Of a DNA stretch of 40,866 nt, positions 32,825 to 40,401 are shown piece after piece; within the stretch, counting starts at the first letter, position 1, and each line of letters starts with the position of its first letter. The notes beneath the pieces are model-generated. The model did no database searches. It was not told the origin of the DNA and saw nothing but the letters and a program-made list of their open reading frames with translations. A program made the position numbers and the translations under genes. The stretch lies in NCBI GenBank assembly GCA_003151435.1, contig PLXP01000092.1, forward strand, positions 1 through 40,866, written 5' to 3'. This DNA comes from Acidobacteriaceae bacterium (GTDB lineage: Bacteria > Acidobacteriota > Terriglobia > Terriglobales > Acidobacteriaceae).

Positions 32825-34438
32825 CTAGTTGGATTCGTCAATGACGAATTCCCGTGAATCGACAAGAAGCATCATCATCATGCCGCCGGGAAAGACGTTG
32901 TTCGTGGTGATCTCGCGCTCGTTGTGCGAGTGCCACATATAGGCCCATCCACGTTCATTGGCGGGATTGGCCTGCGCGTTCGAAGGCTGCATGTTATCGA
33001 GTCCCGGTCCGCCGGAACGTGTGGTCGCGTCCGGACCCAAATACGGAGTGCCGCCATACCAGGCGCCATTGGTCAGGATGTTCGGGTTGGGCAGCGTTAT
33101 AGGGCCGCCGCCCGCGATGTCACCGAGAGGGTTTGCTTCCAGCGGCTTGTTGTGGTCCGCACACCACTCGTAATAGTTGAGCGCCGTTGTGTGTGTGTTG
33201 TATCCATTGAGATCCGGGTCGCAGGGCAGTGTCGCCAGCGTGTCTGAGGATTTGGGGTTGTGGCCATACATATCCCAATTCAGGCCGCGCCCCGTGAAGT
33301 AGAAGATCCCGTCCATCGTTTGCCCGGGGGTCGTCGTCGTAGTGAAGAGAGCCGGACCGGCAAGATCGCCTGCATTGGACTGGCTCAGAATCAGGTTCCC
33401 GTCACGGCCCAGGATGCGGACATGGTTGGCGTGCTCGTGGAATGGATGCTGCCACCGTCCCTGGCCGATAATGCGCAACAGGACCTGTTCGCCGGGATGC
33501 AAATGGGGATTGCCGTTGTAGGGTTGGTGCGGGTACTCAACCTCATAGTTGGCGTCCATGTCATCGGGCATCGAGCGTCCGTTGATCATGAAGAAGTTGG
33601 GATGGTAGGGCTCCGTGGGCACCTCAAGACTGCAGCCGGGTGTCGAAGCCCCGGTCGCGCAAGCGGCAACCCTTACCGGATCGGAGACCTGCTGTAACGC
33701 CTTGTTGTGAATGTTGCCATCCATCTCGGCGAACTGGAAGAGGTATTCCCTGTCGTAGCAAGCCTTCGCGTGATTGTACGCAGCAGGCGCCAGCCGGAAG
33801 TCTGCTTCCGGCGCGTAATGCGCGGGAATCTGTCCCAGCGGAGTGCAGCTGCCGATGTTGTGGTCGTTCGATTTCGGAAGCACAAGCACTGCGCCATACA
33901 AACCCATTTCGATCTGCAGATCGCCTTGCGTGCCGCTGTAATACGAGTGCGTTCCGGGCGATGAAGCCGTGAACGTATAGGTCACAGTTCCGGCAGGCGC
34001 TGCCTCCTGCGCGAGTAGTCCCTGGACTCCGCCTGTTGCCTGTACCGTAAAACCAGGAAACAGAATCGAAGTGTTGCCGGCAGCAGTGGGAAGGCCATTC
34101 GAGAGGTTTACGGTTACGACATCGCCTTCGGTCACAATCATCGTCGGGCCTGGAACCTGCATCAGAGGACAGCCAGATGAAGGGCTAGCGATGGTTGCAG
34201 GTAAGAACGTCGGCGACCAAGTGCGCTGGCAGCCGTACCCCCATGAGTAAACGGACGAGCCGTCCGGTTGGTTGAGGTATGCGGGTTGCGCCGTAAGGTT
34301 AAAGACGGGAGTTCCTGTCCCGCCACTGATGCCCGGAGCAGCAGCGTGAGCCGTTGCCGCGAGGGACGCCACTGCGGCCATGACGGCCACAAGCAGTGTT
34401 GTCCTGAAGAAGGCGTTTTTCAAATTCATCGGCTTCAT
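32825..34438 (-). CDS. Multicopper-oxidase-like secreted protein lacking a type 1 copper site
   Basis: A 537-residue exported protein (signal peptide about 1-32, ending AHAA) with two to three cupredoxin domains. The first domain has the fold pattern (TEGDVVTVNLSNGLP, GTHSYYSGTQ, EMGLYGAVLVL) but no H-x-H-G copper motif. The C-terminal domain carries HPFHEHANH (His331, His334, His336, His339) and MWHSHNERE...FPGGMMMM (His503-Ser504-His505). In a normal oxidase this last motif is H-C-H-x3-H-x3-G-M; here the cysteine is Ser504 and the type 1 histidine is Glu509. It can therefore offer four trinuclear-type histidines but no blue-copper site. The start ATG 34438 has AGGAGAG upstream. It sits 10 bases after the type 1-containing partner and 14 bases before the giant gene, so the three are surely one operon. 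Confidence 0.88.
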   Translation of the reverse strand: MKPMNLKNAFFRTTLLVAVMAAVASLAATAHAAAPGISGGTGTPVFNLTAQPAYLNQPDGSSVYSWGYGCQRTWSPTFLPATIASPSSGCPLMQVPGPTMIVTEGDVVTVNLSNGLPTAAGNTSILFPGFTVQATGGVQGLLAQEAAPAGTVTYTFTASSPGTHSYYSGTQGDLQIEMGLYGAVLVLPKSNDHNIGSCTPLGQIPAHYAPEADFRLAPAAYNHAKACYDREYLFQFAEMDGNIHNKALQQVSDPVRVAACATGASTPGCSLEVPTEPYHPNFFMINGRSMPDDMDANYEVEYPHQPYNGNPHLHPGEQVLLRIIGQGRWQHPFHEHANHVRILGRDGNLILSQSNAGDLAGPALFTTTTTPGQTMDGIFYFTGRGLNWDMYGHNPKSSDTLATLPCDPDLNGYNTHTTALNYYEWCADHNKPLEANPLGDIAGGGPITLPNPNILTNGAWYGGTPYLGPDATTRSGGPGLDNMQPSNAQANPANERGWAYMWHSHNEREITTNNVFPGGMMMMLLVDSREFVIDESN

Positions 34439-34448
34439 CGTTGCTCTC

Positions 34449-36143
34449 CTAGTTGATGTGCACTTCTGTCATCAGCCCGCCAAAGTTCTCCTGGTCGTTC
34501 GAGAGGTGGTCGAGCTGCGGTGTGAAGAGATAGAACACGCTGCCTGAGGGGTACAGCGTCTGGTTGCTGGCATCGAGAATCACGTCAAGCGATTCGCCAC
34601 CGGCAAGCGTGATGGAGTTGGTGTAGTAGTCAAGGTTGTTGCCGGATTGATCGCGCAGCAGTTTCGCGTTGTAGCCGACCACATGCATCGGAACGCCTAG
34701 CGATGCCAGCGTTTGATACTCCGTCACGTCCAGGTCGGAGATGCGAAGCAACGCCTTGCCGCCCGCGGGGATGTTGATGATGGAAGACAGCGGCTGCGAG
34801 AAGTGCATCCTGCCATCGGAAGTCTCAGTGGCCAGCGGACCAGGCGTCACTGTATCGGGATAGCTGCGACCGTTCAGGAGGAAGAACTTGTCCTTCATGT
34901 CCACAAACGCTTCCGGATTGAAGGTCATGCCGACAAAGTGGAAGTTGGGATCGAAGCCGTGGATCTGGATAGGATATTCGACGTCGTATGCTGTCGAGCC
35001 ATCGCCGTCGTTATAGGCGTACAGGGTCGGTCCCGGTACTGCGCCTGGATACACGGGTTGGCCTGAATGGTAGGTTGGTAGCGTTGCAGGGAGAATGTTG
35101 TTCAGATGCGTTGCGGTGGTGTTGGCAAGAGGCAAAGGATTGCTGCACAGAATGTCGGTCGCCGTGTTGCACGCCGTGCGCAGATCCGTCTGCTGTAACT
35201 GGAGCGCCGTATAGAGGTTGCCGCCCGCAGCAACGCGGTTCTGGCGCGGACGCACATAGATCTGCCCGACCATGCCCATCTGCAAGTGTTCTGGCGGAGT
35301 GATGTGACAATGCCAGAAGTAAGTGCCCGCATCCGGCGCCAGGTAGTAATAGGTAAAGCTGCCGCCGATGTTGATGGCCACCGAAGCGTCGGGCACGCCG
35401 TCGTAGACGGCGGAGGCGTTGGGATAACCATGGAAGTGCACCGTGTGCTGCTCGAACAAGTCCGGCCGCATGATCATGCCCACGTTGCTCAGGGTGAGGA
35501 AGAACTCGTCGTCCTCATCGATTGCCATCAAGGGCGCCGGAATGTTTCCGTTCATCACGCCGATGTCCATGATTTGCCGCGGATCCACATGCCCATCGAG
35601 GCCGCTCGCCGGGATTGTCGATGCGCAGGTTGGATCAGCGAGGCAGTCCGCGTCCGGCGCCAGGCCAACGGCGCCGTTATAGGTAAAGCTGCCAAGAGAC
35701 GTAACCAACGGCTGCGCAGGTACCGCGCTGTCGGCCATGGCTGGATCACCGGGCATCAGCGTCGCAAGCGGCGTGCTGTTGAACAAGGTCGGGGGTTCGG
35801 TGCCGGGCAGTCCATGGGCAATATCAGCCAGTCCGGATAGCGGCCCGAACGAGAACATGAACGTCTGCGTACCGTTCGCCATCGTCGAATAGCCATCGCC
35901 GCCAGAAATCTGCTGGCACTTGATGGCTCCGTTCACGTTGGCTGTCGGCACCAGGTATCCATTGGCGCCCAGCGCCTGCGTTGTGATACCCGTATAAGCG
36001 GGCTCGACGTTGTTGTTATTCAACGAACTTGGGTGGGTGATGGTACTGGTTGGACACTGGACCCTGAATGATTGTGCAGTTGCAGGCAGTGCCGCAACCC
36101 CCATGACCGCTAGCACGAAAGTGCTCACGATTTTGATCGACAT
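34449..36143 (-). CDS. Multicopper-oxidase-like secreted protein with type 1 copper motif
   Basis: A 564-residue exported protein (signal peptide about 1-23, VMGVAALPATAQ). A cupredoxin domain at about 190-300 carries EQHTVHFHG (His233, His236, His238) and YFWHCHITPPEHLQMGM (His278-Cys279-His280, His286, Met291). This is the H-x-x-H-x-H plus H-C-H-xn-H-x4-M set of a type 1-bearing domain. The spacing between Cys and the type 1 His is longer than the usual three residues after HCH. A second cupredoxin domain (about 340-560, GGKALLRISDLDVTEYQTLA, GVPMHVVGYNAKLLRD) has no further H-x-H pair. It thus holds only half of the trinuclear ligands; the other half appears in the next gene. The ATG at 36143 was chosen for GGAGGAGA six bases upstream and the signal peptide. 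The substrate is unknown. Confidence 0.88.
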   Translation of the reverse strand: MSIKIVSTFVLAVMGVAALPATAQSFRVQCPTSTITHPSSLNNNNVEPAYTGITTQALGANGYLVPTANVNGAIKCQQISGGDGYSTMANGTQTFMFSFGPLSGLADIAHGLPGTEPPTLFNSTPLATLMPGDPAMADSAVPAQPLVTSLGSFTYNGAVGLAPDADCLADPTCASTIPASGLDGHVDPRQIMDIGVMNGNIPAPLMAIDEDDEFFLTLSNVGMIMRPDLFEQHTVHFHGYPNASAVYDGVPDASVAINIGGSFTYYYLAPDAGTYFWHCHITPPEHLQMGMVGQIYVRPRQNRVAAGGNLYTALQLQQTDLRTACNTATDILCSNPLPLANTTATHLNNILPATLPTYHSGQPVYPGAVPGPTLYAYNDGDGSTAYDVEYPIQIHGFDPNFHFVGMTFNPEAFVDMKDKFFLLNGRSYPDTVTPGPLATETSDGRMHFSQPLSSIINIPAGGKALLRISDLDVTEYQTLASLGVPMHVVGYNAKLLRDQSGNNLDYYTNSITLAGGESLDVILDASNQTLYPSGSVFYLFTPQLDHLSNDQENFGGLMTEVHIN

Positions 36144-36619
36144 GCGCTCTCCTCCGATCCGCCTGCAGCATCTTCCTGCAATTGGCAGTGCACGTTGCCC
36201 GACATCTTCATGCACGCCAAGTATTGAGCGGATCGGGTGGCACTCATTTTGCTTAAGCACAAGTTCAGATGGAAAACATGACGCAAAAATGACTGCGCCG
36301 TCACGACTGAGTGCTTGCTTTGGATGGATAGAGCATTGCCGCGAGGATCGCGAATGCTTGCTGGCGAAGATGTGCCAGGAACTGATCGGCGAGTAATATC
36401 CGAAAAGCCAAGGCAGCTTCTGGCCGTTCCTCACCTGCCCGGTTCCGAGTCAAGCGAGGGATCTCGGTCACCGGAAATGTCGCGGAGAAACGTTGACGAT
36501 GGGTGGCGCGATTCATCCGATTCACTGAACGAATCGCGCTGGGTGTTGCGAGGCGAATGACTCTGTGAGGCTGCAACGAAGGGCCTTGCCGGCCGCGTCT
36601 ACATAGAACCGTTGGCTCT
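36144..36619. other. 476-base intergenic region with promoter signals for the copper-oxidase operon
   Basis: This holds the leader and presumed promoter of the oxidase operon (minus strand) and a consensus sigma-54 promoter pointing the other way (36238-36254). Within it is the palindrome TGCTTAAGCA (36250-36259). Short frames occur on both strands, including a 35-codon frame at 36289-36396 on the plus strand ending CQELIGE. None is supported well enough to be called a gene. Confidence 0.5.
36238..36254 (+). promoter_or_regulatory. Consensus sigma-54 promoter (-24/-12), plus strand
   Basis: TGGCAC-TCATT-TTGCTT matches the sigma-54 consensus TGGCAC-N5-TTGC[AT] in full, with the invariant GG and GC ten bases apart. 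It points away from the oxidase operon into a region with no recognised plus-strand gene, so it may drive a small RNA, a small protein, or antisense RNA to the gene at 36620-37948. Confidence 0.55.
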
Positions 36620-37948
36620 CTACTTGCTCTTCAGTGCCCTTTTGAGAAGCGCTTCCAGTCCTGCCTTGACCTCGGCGTACTCGCTCGCGGAGAGAGTGCC
36701 GCTCAGCTTTTCGCTCTCGATGGCAAACAACTCGTCCTTCAGGCTTGCCAGCAGCGCCGCGTTGCCAACGGCGGGCGCCGCAGCGCGGGTGGCCGCGGGT
36801 GCGGCTGGAGGCACATACGCAGGCAGGGGCCTGGCTTCGAAGTCCGCATCGTGCACTGGAATGGGGACGCCAGTCGCTACTCCGCCCCGGTTGCGCAGCA
36901 GGAACACCGCGCCCGCCGCAAGCAGCAGAGTCAGGCCGCCGAGAATCCACCATTTATATTTGGTGAGCGGATCGGGAGTGCCGATGGGGTTGCCGATGCC
37001 GCCGCCTGGCCTGTTGCCGGGACTGCTGGTGTCCCCGCCATCCCCCATCCCACCGCTCGCTTGCTGGCCCATCGCGCCGCCCTGTGCCTCGCGCGGCATT
37101 TGTCCCTCGCCTGAGATGGTGAAGCCGACAGCCTGACCAGGGTGAATGTTCTTGGAGACAAAGGTCTGTACCCTTGGATCTTCTTGTGCGGGCTGAAAGG
37201 CCGATCCTTGAGCGGCGGCAAAAGTGATGCCCTTGGGAACATAGACCACCAGGTTATCGGCGGGCATTTGCAGTTGTGGCGTGAACGTGTACTTGCCGCT
37301 GTGCGTGATGTGATACTGTACCTCGAACAGAGTCTCCTTTTCACCGTTGTTGGGCTGGATGGGAATGTTGAAAGTGTAGTGTCCCTTTTTTCCCAGCGGG
37401 ACCGGACGGATATTGGTGGCCATGCCTCCGGGCCGCGTTGCCGACGCCCCATCGAGGATTGCGTCTTCAGGAATCACGATCTCGAATGTGTTGCTGCTGA
37501 ACTGGGCCCGTGGAGGCAAGCTCGTGTTACGCACTAGGTAGCGTTCCTGCACGCGCAGGGTGCCACCCGCGGCTTCGACAAGCAGCATGTCGGCGTCGAT
37601 ACCGATGCCATCCACTTTCGCAGCGACGTCGTAAACTGTGACGTCTCCCGGTGCGCCGCCTTGCGGTGCCCCAATGAAGTAGGTTCCGCCCTGATGGTTG
37701 ACCCGAATCAGATAAGAGCCCATACCCGGCGACTGAAGAGAATAGTGACCGCGGGCATCGGTGGTAGCGGTGGCAGCTTCTGACATGCCGGCCTGAACGT
37801 CGACCAGCACAACCGAGTCACCAGCCGAGGGCTTGCCGTTGGTCTTGTTGGTGACTGTGCCGGTATAGGTGGCTGCCTGGGCCAATGCGCCCGTCAAAAG
37901 CAGGGCCAAGACAAAAGGGACAGAGGATATCCGTGTCGATCTCATCAT
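36620..37948 (-). CDS. Membrane-anchored carboxypeptidase-regulatory-like protein
   Basis: A 442-residue exported protein. Signal peptide about 1-26 (VPFVLALLLTGALAQA). A carboxypeptidase-regulatory/transthyretin-like beta-sandwich spans about 27-105 (TYTGTVTNKTNGKPSAGDSV, ATTDARGHYSLQSPGMGSYL). A second beta domain is at about 106-275 (FEIVIPEDAILDGASA, GKYTFTPQLQMPADNLVVYV). A Gly-rich linker follows, then a membrane helix at about 330-350 (WWILGGLTLLLAAGAVFLL). The C-terminal tail holds a helical segment, LASLKDELFAIESEKLSGTL, of a type seen in acidobacterial proteins and resembling the ends of c-type cytochrome maturation proteins. The ATG at 37948 has CAGGAG upstream. It lies between the redox operon and the copper-oxidase operon; a 24-bp palindrome 75 bases upstream suggests regulated transcription. 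Its exact function is unknown. Confidence 0.75.
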   Translation of the reverse strand: MMRSTRISSVPFVLALLLTGALAQAATYTGTVTNKTNGKPSAGDSVVLVDVQAGMSEAATATTDARGHYSLQSPGMGSYLIRVNHQGGTYFIGAPQGGAPGDVTVYDVAAKVDGIGIDADMLLVEAAGGTLRVQERYLVRNTSLPPRAQFSSNTFEIVIPEDAILDGASATRPGGMATNIRPVPLGKKGHYTFNIPIQPNNGEKETLFEVQYHITHSGKYTFTPQLQMPADNLVVYVPKGITFAAAQGSAFQPAQEDPRVQTFVSKNIHPGQAVGFTISGEGQMPREAQGGAMGQQASGGMGDGGDTSSPGNRPGGGIGNPIGTPDPLTKYKWWILGGLTLLLAAGAVFLLRNRGGVATGVPIPVHDADFEARPLPAYVPPAAPAATRAAAPAVGNAALLASLKDELFAIESEKLSGTLSASEYAEVKAGLEALLKRALKSK

Positions 37949-38022
37949 CACAAAATACTCCTGTTGCGACATCTTAGTCTGATTCAGTAAGAGCAAAAAG
38001 GCAGTTCCTTCGATCGCACACC

Positions 38023-38046
38023 GCAGTGAATGAATTCATTCACTGC
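38023..38046. promoter_or_regulatory. Perfect 24-bp operator-like palindrome
   Basis: The arm GCAGTGAATGAA is followed directly by its complement TTCATTCACTGC. The core TGAATGA...TCATTCA resembles operators of TetR-family repressors. It lies 75 bases upstream of the start at 37948 and 38 bases past the stop of the oxidoreductase gene. No TetR-family gene is in the window. Confidence 0.6.
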
Positions 38047-38083
38047 AATGACGCTGAAGGAAAGCCCAAACGGAAGTGGTGTC

Positions 38084-39430
38084 TTAGGATGAAGTTCCAT
38101 GCGCTTCGCGATGGTCGGCCGAACCGTCGGAACCGAAGGCAATGCCAGCAGCCTTGAGGAAGTCGGAAGGCGGAATTCCGCCCGCAAAAATCCAAACAAA
38201 ATCGTTGGGCAGCTCGCGAATTTGACCGCCGACCTCAATCGACAAACTGCCGACGCGGAACTCTGTGGGCACGGAGTTGAAGAGCACCTCGACCGCCCCC
38301 GAACGCATCTGCTCTTCAATACGCTTTGTGTTGCGGTCTTTCAGACGGCTGAACTCGCCCTTGCGATAGGAGAGGGTCACCTTGTTCCCTGGCTGATGCG
38401 CGAGCCCCATGGCGGCCTCGACCGCGCTGTCTCCACCGCCAACTACAAGAATGTTGTTGTTTGTGTAATGGTCCGCCTCGATGAGGCGGTAAAGCACATG
38501 AGAAAGTTCTTCGCCCTTGACGCCCAGTTTGCGCGGGGTGCCTGCGCGCCCCAGGGCCAGCACGACAGCGCGAGACCGGTACTCGTCTCGTGCAGTCCGC
38601 ACACGAAAGAATCCATCCATCTCCTTCTTGACCGTGTCTACGACCTCACCTGTGTGGATGTTCAGATCGGTTCGTTGCATGATCTTTTCCCAGAATGCCA
38701 GTAAGTCCTCCTTGGAAAGCGAGGTCTTGCTAAACCGCCCATGCAAGGGAAACTCCACGGGACTGGTCATCACCAGCTTCTGGCGCGGATACTTCGAGAC
38801 CGTGCCGCCGACAGTTTCACGCTCCAGCGTAAGTGCTTTTAGACCATGCTCCGAGGCGCGGAGCGATGCACTTATCCCGGCGGGTCCGGCGCCCACAATC
38901 ACCACATCCAATACATTGGTTTCAGCGGGAGTCGTGCCCAACTCTCCGATACGCCGGGCGATAACATCCATGCTGTCTCTACCCTGGTTGACCGCGTTCT
39001 TGATCAACGCAAGGCCGCCAAGTTCTCCCGCGATGAACAGGTTTTCAATACTGGTTTCATGATCTTCGCTGATCACCGGAGAGTCGGCGCCGGAACTGGG
39101 TTTGGCCATGACCATGGTGATGGCGCCCACCGGACACTCCTCCGCACAGAGGCTGTGGCCAATGCATTTGTGGCCGTTGATGATGGTGGCCTTGCCGCCT
39201 ACCAGGGCCAGCACGTCGCCCTCAGGGCAGACTGTGACGCAGGCCCCGCAGCCGATACACGAGTCCGAGTTGATTCTCGGATGCTGTGCCTTGGGCCCAT
39301 CGGAGAACATCGGCCCTCGTTCCGCCGCCGCTCGGGCCAAAGCCTCTCCGCGCTTGTGAGCCCGCCAGTGGCGCAGAAAGAAGAATCCAAGAACGGCCCC
39401 CACAATCAGCCAGGTAAGAAGATTGTCCAT
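38084..39430 (-). CDS. Ferredoxin-domain FAD/NAD(P)H oxidoreductase, membrane-anchored
   Basis: A 448-residue flavoprotein. A membrane helix lies at about 4-20, then a two-cluster ferredoxin domain at 58-105. The first motif is complete (Cys58, Cys61, Cys64, Cys68 in CIGCGACVTVCP). The second reads CIGHSLCAEECP, with His92 in place of the second cysteine (Cys89, Cys95, Cys99). A thioredoxin-reductase-like flavin module follows: FAD-binding GAGPAG at 180-185, NAD(P)-binding VVGGGDSAVEAA at about 320, and a closing FAGGIPPSDFLKAAGI. No redox CxxC is present in that module, so it is not a thioredoxin reductase; it resembles YpdA-like and ferredoxin-NADP-type enzymes. It probably moves electrons between NAD(P)H and the membrane partner encoded 3 bases upstream (39434-40399). 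The start is ATG 39430. Confidence 0.85.
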   Translation of the reverse strand: MDNLLTWLIVGAVLGFFFLRHWRAHKRGEALARAAAERGPMFSDGPKAQHPRINSDSCIGCGACVTVCPEGDVLALVGGKATIINGHKCIGHSLCAEECPVGAITMVMAKPSSGADSPVISEDHETSIENLFIAGELGGLALIKNAVNQGRDSMDVIARRIGELGTTPAETNVLDVVIVGAGPAGISASLRASEHGLKALTLERETVGGTVSKYPRQKLVMTSPVEFPLHGRFSKTSLSKEDLLAFWEKIMQRTDLNIHTGEVVDTVKKEMDGFFRVRTARDEYRSRAVVLALGRAGTPRKLGVKGEELSHVLYRLIEADHYTNNNILVVGGGDSAVEAAMGLAHQPGNKVTLSYRKGEFSRLKDRNTKRIEEQMRSGAVEVLFNSVPTEFRVGSLSIEVGGQIRELPNDFVWIFAGGIPPSDFLKAAGIAFGSDGSADHREAHGTSS

Positions 39431-39433
39431 TCG

Positions 39434-40399
39434 TTATTGCGACCCCAGGCTCATGAACCCAAGACCCATCACTACGACGATGTGCAATACGGCAAGCACC
39501 GCGAATGCATAGCTGAATGGGCGATGAATCACATGCCATAAATGAAAAACGCGTTGGGTTTGATCGAGGAAGACGACCCGCTTGGAAAGCGACGCTTTCT
39601 GTCGAACCAGGCGGACCACGTGCTCAACCTCCCGATTTCCGCTTGGCAGCAGTCCTCCGGCGGAGAGCAGTTTACGGCCAAAGCCGGCCGATGTGCGGCG
39701 CAACCCCGCCACCTGAAATGGAAGCCGCACGTCACATGCGATCATTTCGCCGATAGCAAGCAGCGGCCCGATGCGCCGGATGTGGGCTGCGGACGGAACG
39801 TCCAGAATCCGATTGAGTTGGTGTATTGAATAGATCGACTGTCCCAGCAGAGCCTCGGAGAGTTCTTTTTCGCTGAGTTGCAGCTCATTCAGGGAGAGTT
39901 CGGCAGCATTCAACGAGCGCGGTATCTTCGAGTAGAGATAGCGTCCAACTACACCGCTGAGCGCGACGGCTACCATGATCCAAAACGCGAACCCAGCAAT
40001 ACCTTGAAACTTGAACGACGCATGATAGGCAATAATGACGGGCGCGGTGATGCCGGCGATAACATGAAAATCCATCCAGTGCCTGGCCGTACCGAAACGT
40101 CCGAGCCAGGGGATGACCTTGCGCAACGCATATAGAAAGATGATGAAAAACAAAACCGTGCCCAGGACGCCGAGTTTGATCCCGATGCTCCCACTGGGCT
40201 TCAGCAGCTCGTGCTTGTCTGAATATGGCCGCTGGCTCAGAGGCAGCATGTAATAGCTTGCCCCATAAAGGCCGATCGCCACTACCAGCAGGATCGCCGC
40301 AGCAGCGGCAATCCCAACGCGGACATGATGGCCCAGTTCCCCTTTCTTGTTCTTGCGCACAGCAGCCTTGACAGGGACAGGGGTTTGAAGAGTCGACAT
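39434..40399 (-). CDS. Multi-pass membrane protein, probable heme-b electron carrier
   Basis: A 321-residue integral membrane protein with helices at about 28-50, 72-92, 112-130, 135-152 and 295-317. Histidines lie in positions suited to heme ligation: WMDFHVIAGITAPVIIAYHA in one helix, and FHLWHVIHRPFSYAF followed by AVLHIVVVMGLG in the last. This is reminiscent of ferric-reductase-like or cytochrome b561-like transmembrane proteins, but I cannot assign a named family. A cytoplasmic loop of about 130 residues (about 160-290) is predicted. It begins 2 bases after the preceding gene and ends 3 bases before the Fe-S flavoprotein, so the two products probably form one membrane redox complex. Confidence 0.65.
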   Translation of the reverse strand: MSTLQTPVPVKAAVRKNKKGELGHHVRVGIAAAAAILLVVAIGLYGASYYMLPLSQRPYSDKHELLKPSGSIGIKLGVLGTVLFFIIFLYALRKVIPWLGRFGTARHWMDFHVIAGITAPVIIAYHASFKFQGIAGFAFWIMVAVALSGVVGRYLYSKIPRSLNAAELSLNELQLSEKELSEALLGQSIYSIHQLNRILDVPSAAHIRRIGPLLAIGEMIACDVRLPFQVAGLRRTSAGFGRKLLSAGGLLPSGNREVEHVVRLVRQKASLSKRVVFLDQTQRVFHLWHVIHRPFSYAFAVLAVLHIVVVMGLGFMSLGSQ

Positions 40400-40401
40400 G
40401 G

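Noticed and set aside
34449..36434. A longer start giving a 97-residue N-terminal extension of the type 1-bearing oxidase.
   Set aside because: The ATG at 36143 has a strong ribosome binding site and opens a signal peptide; the extension has neither and crosses the promoter region.
36301..36576. A minus-strand frame upstream of the copper-oxidase operon.
   Set aside because: No ribosome binding site and no signal peptide or motif; it lies within the probable promoter region.
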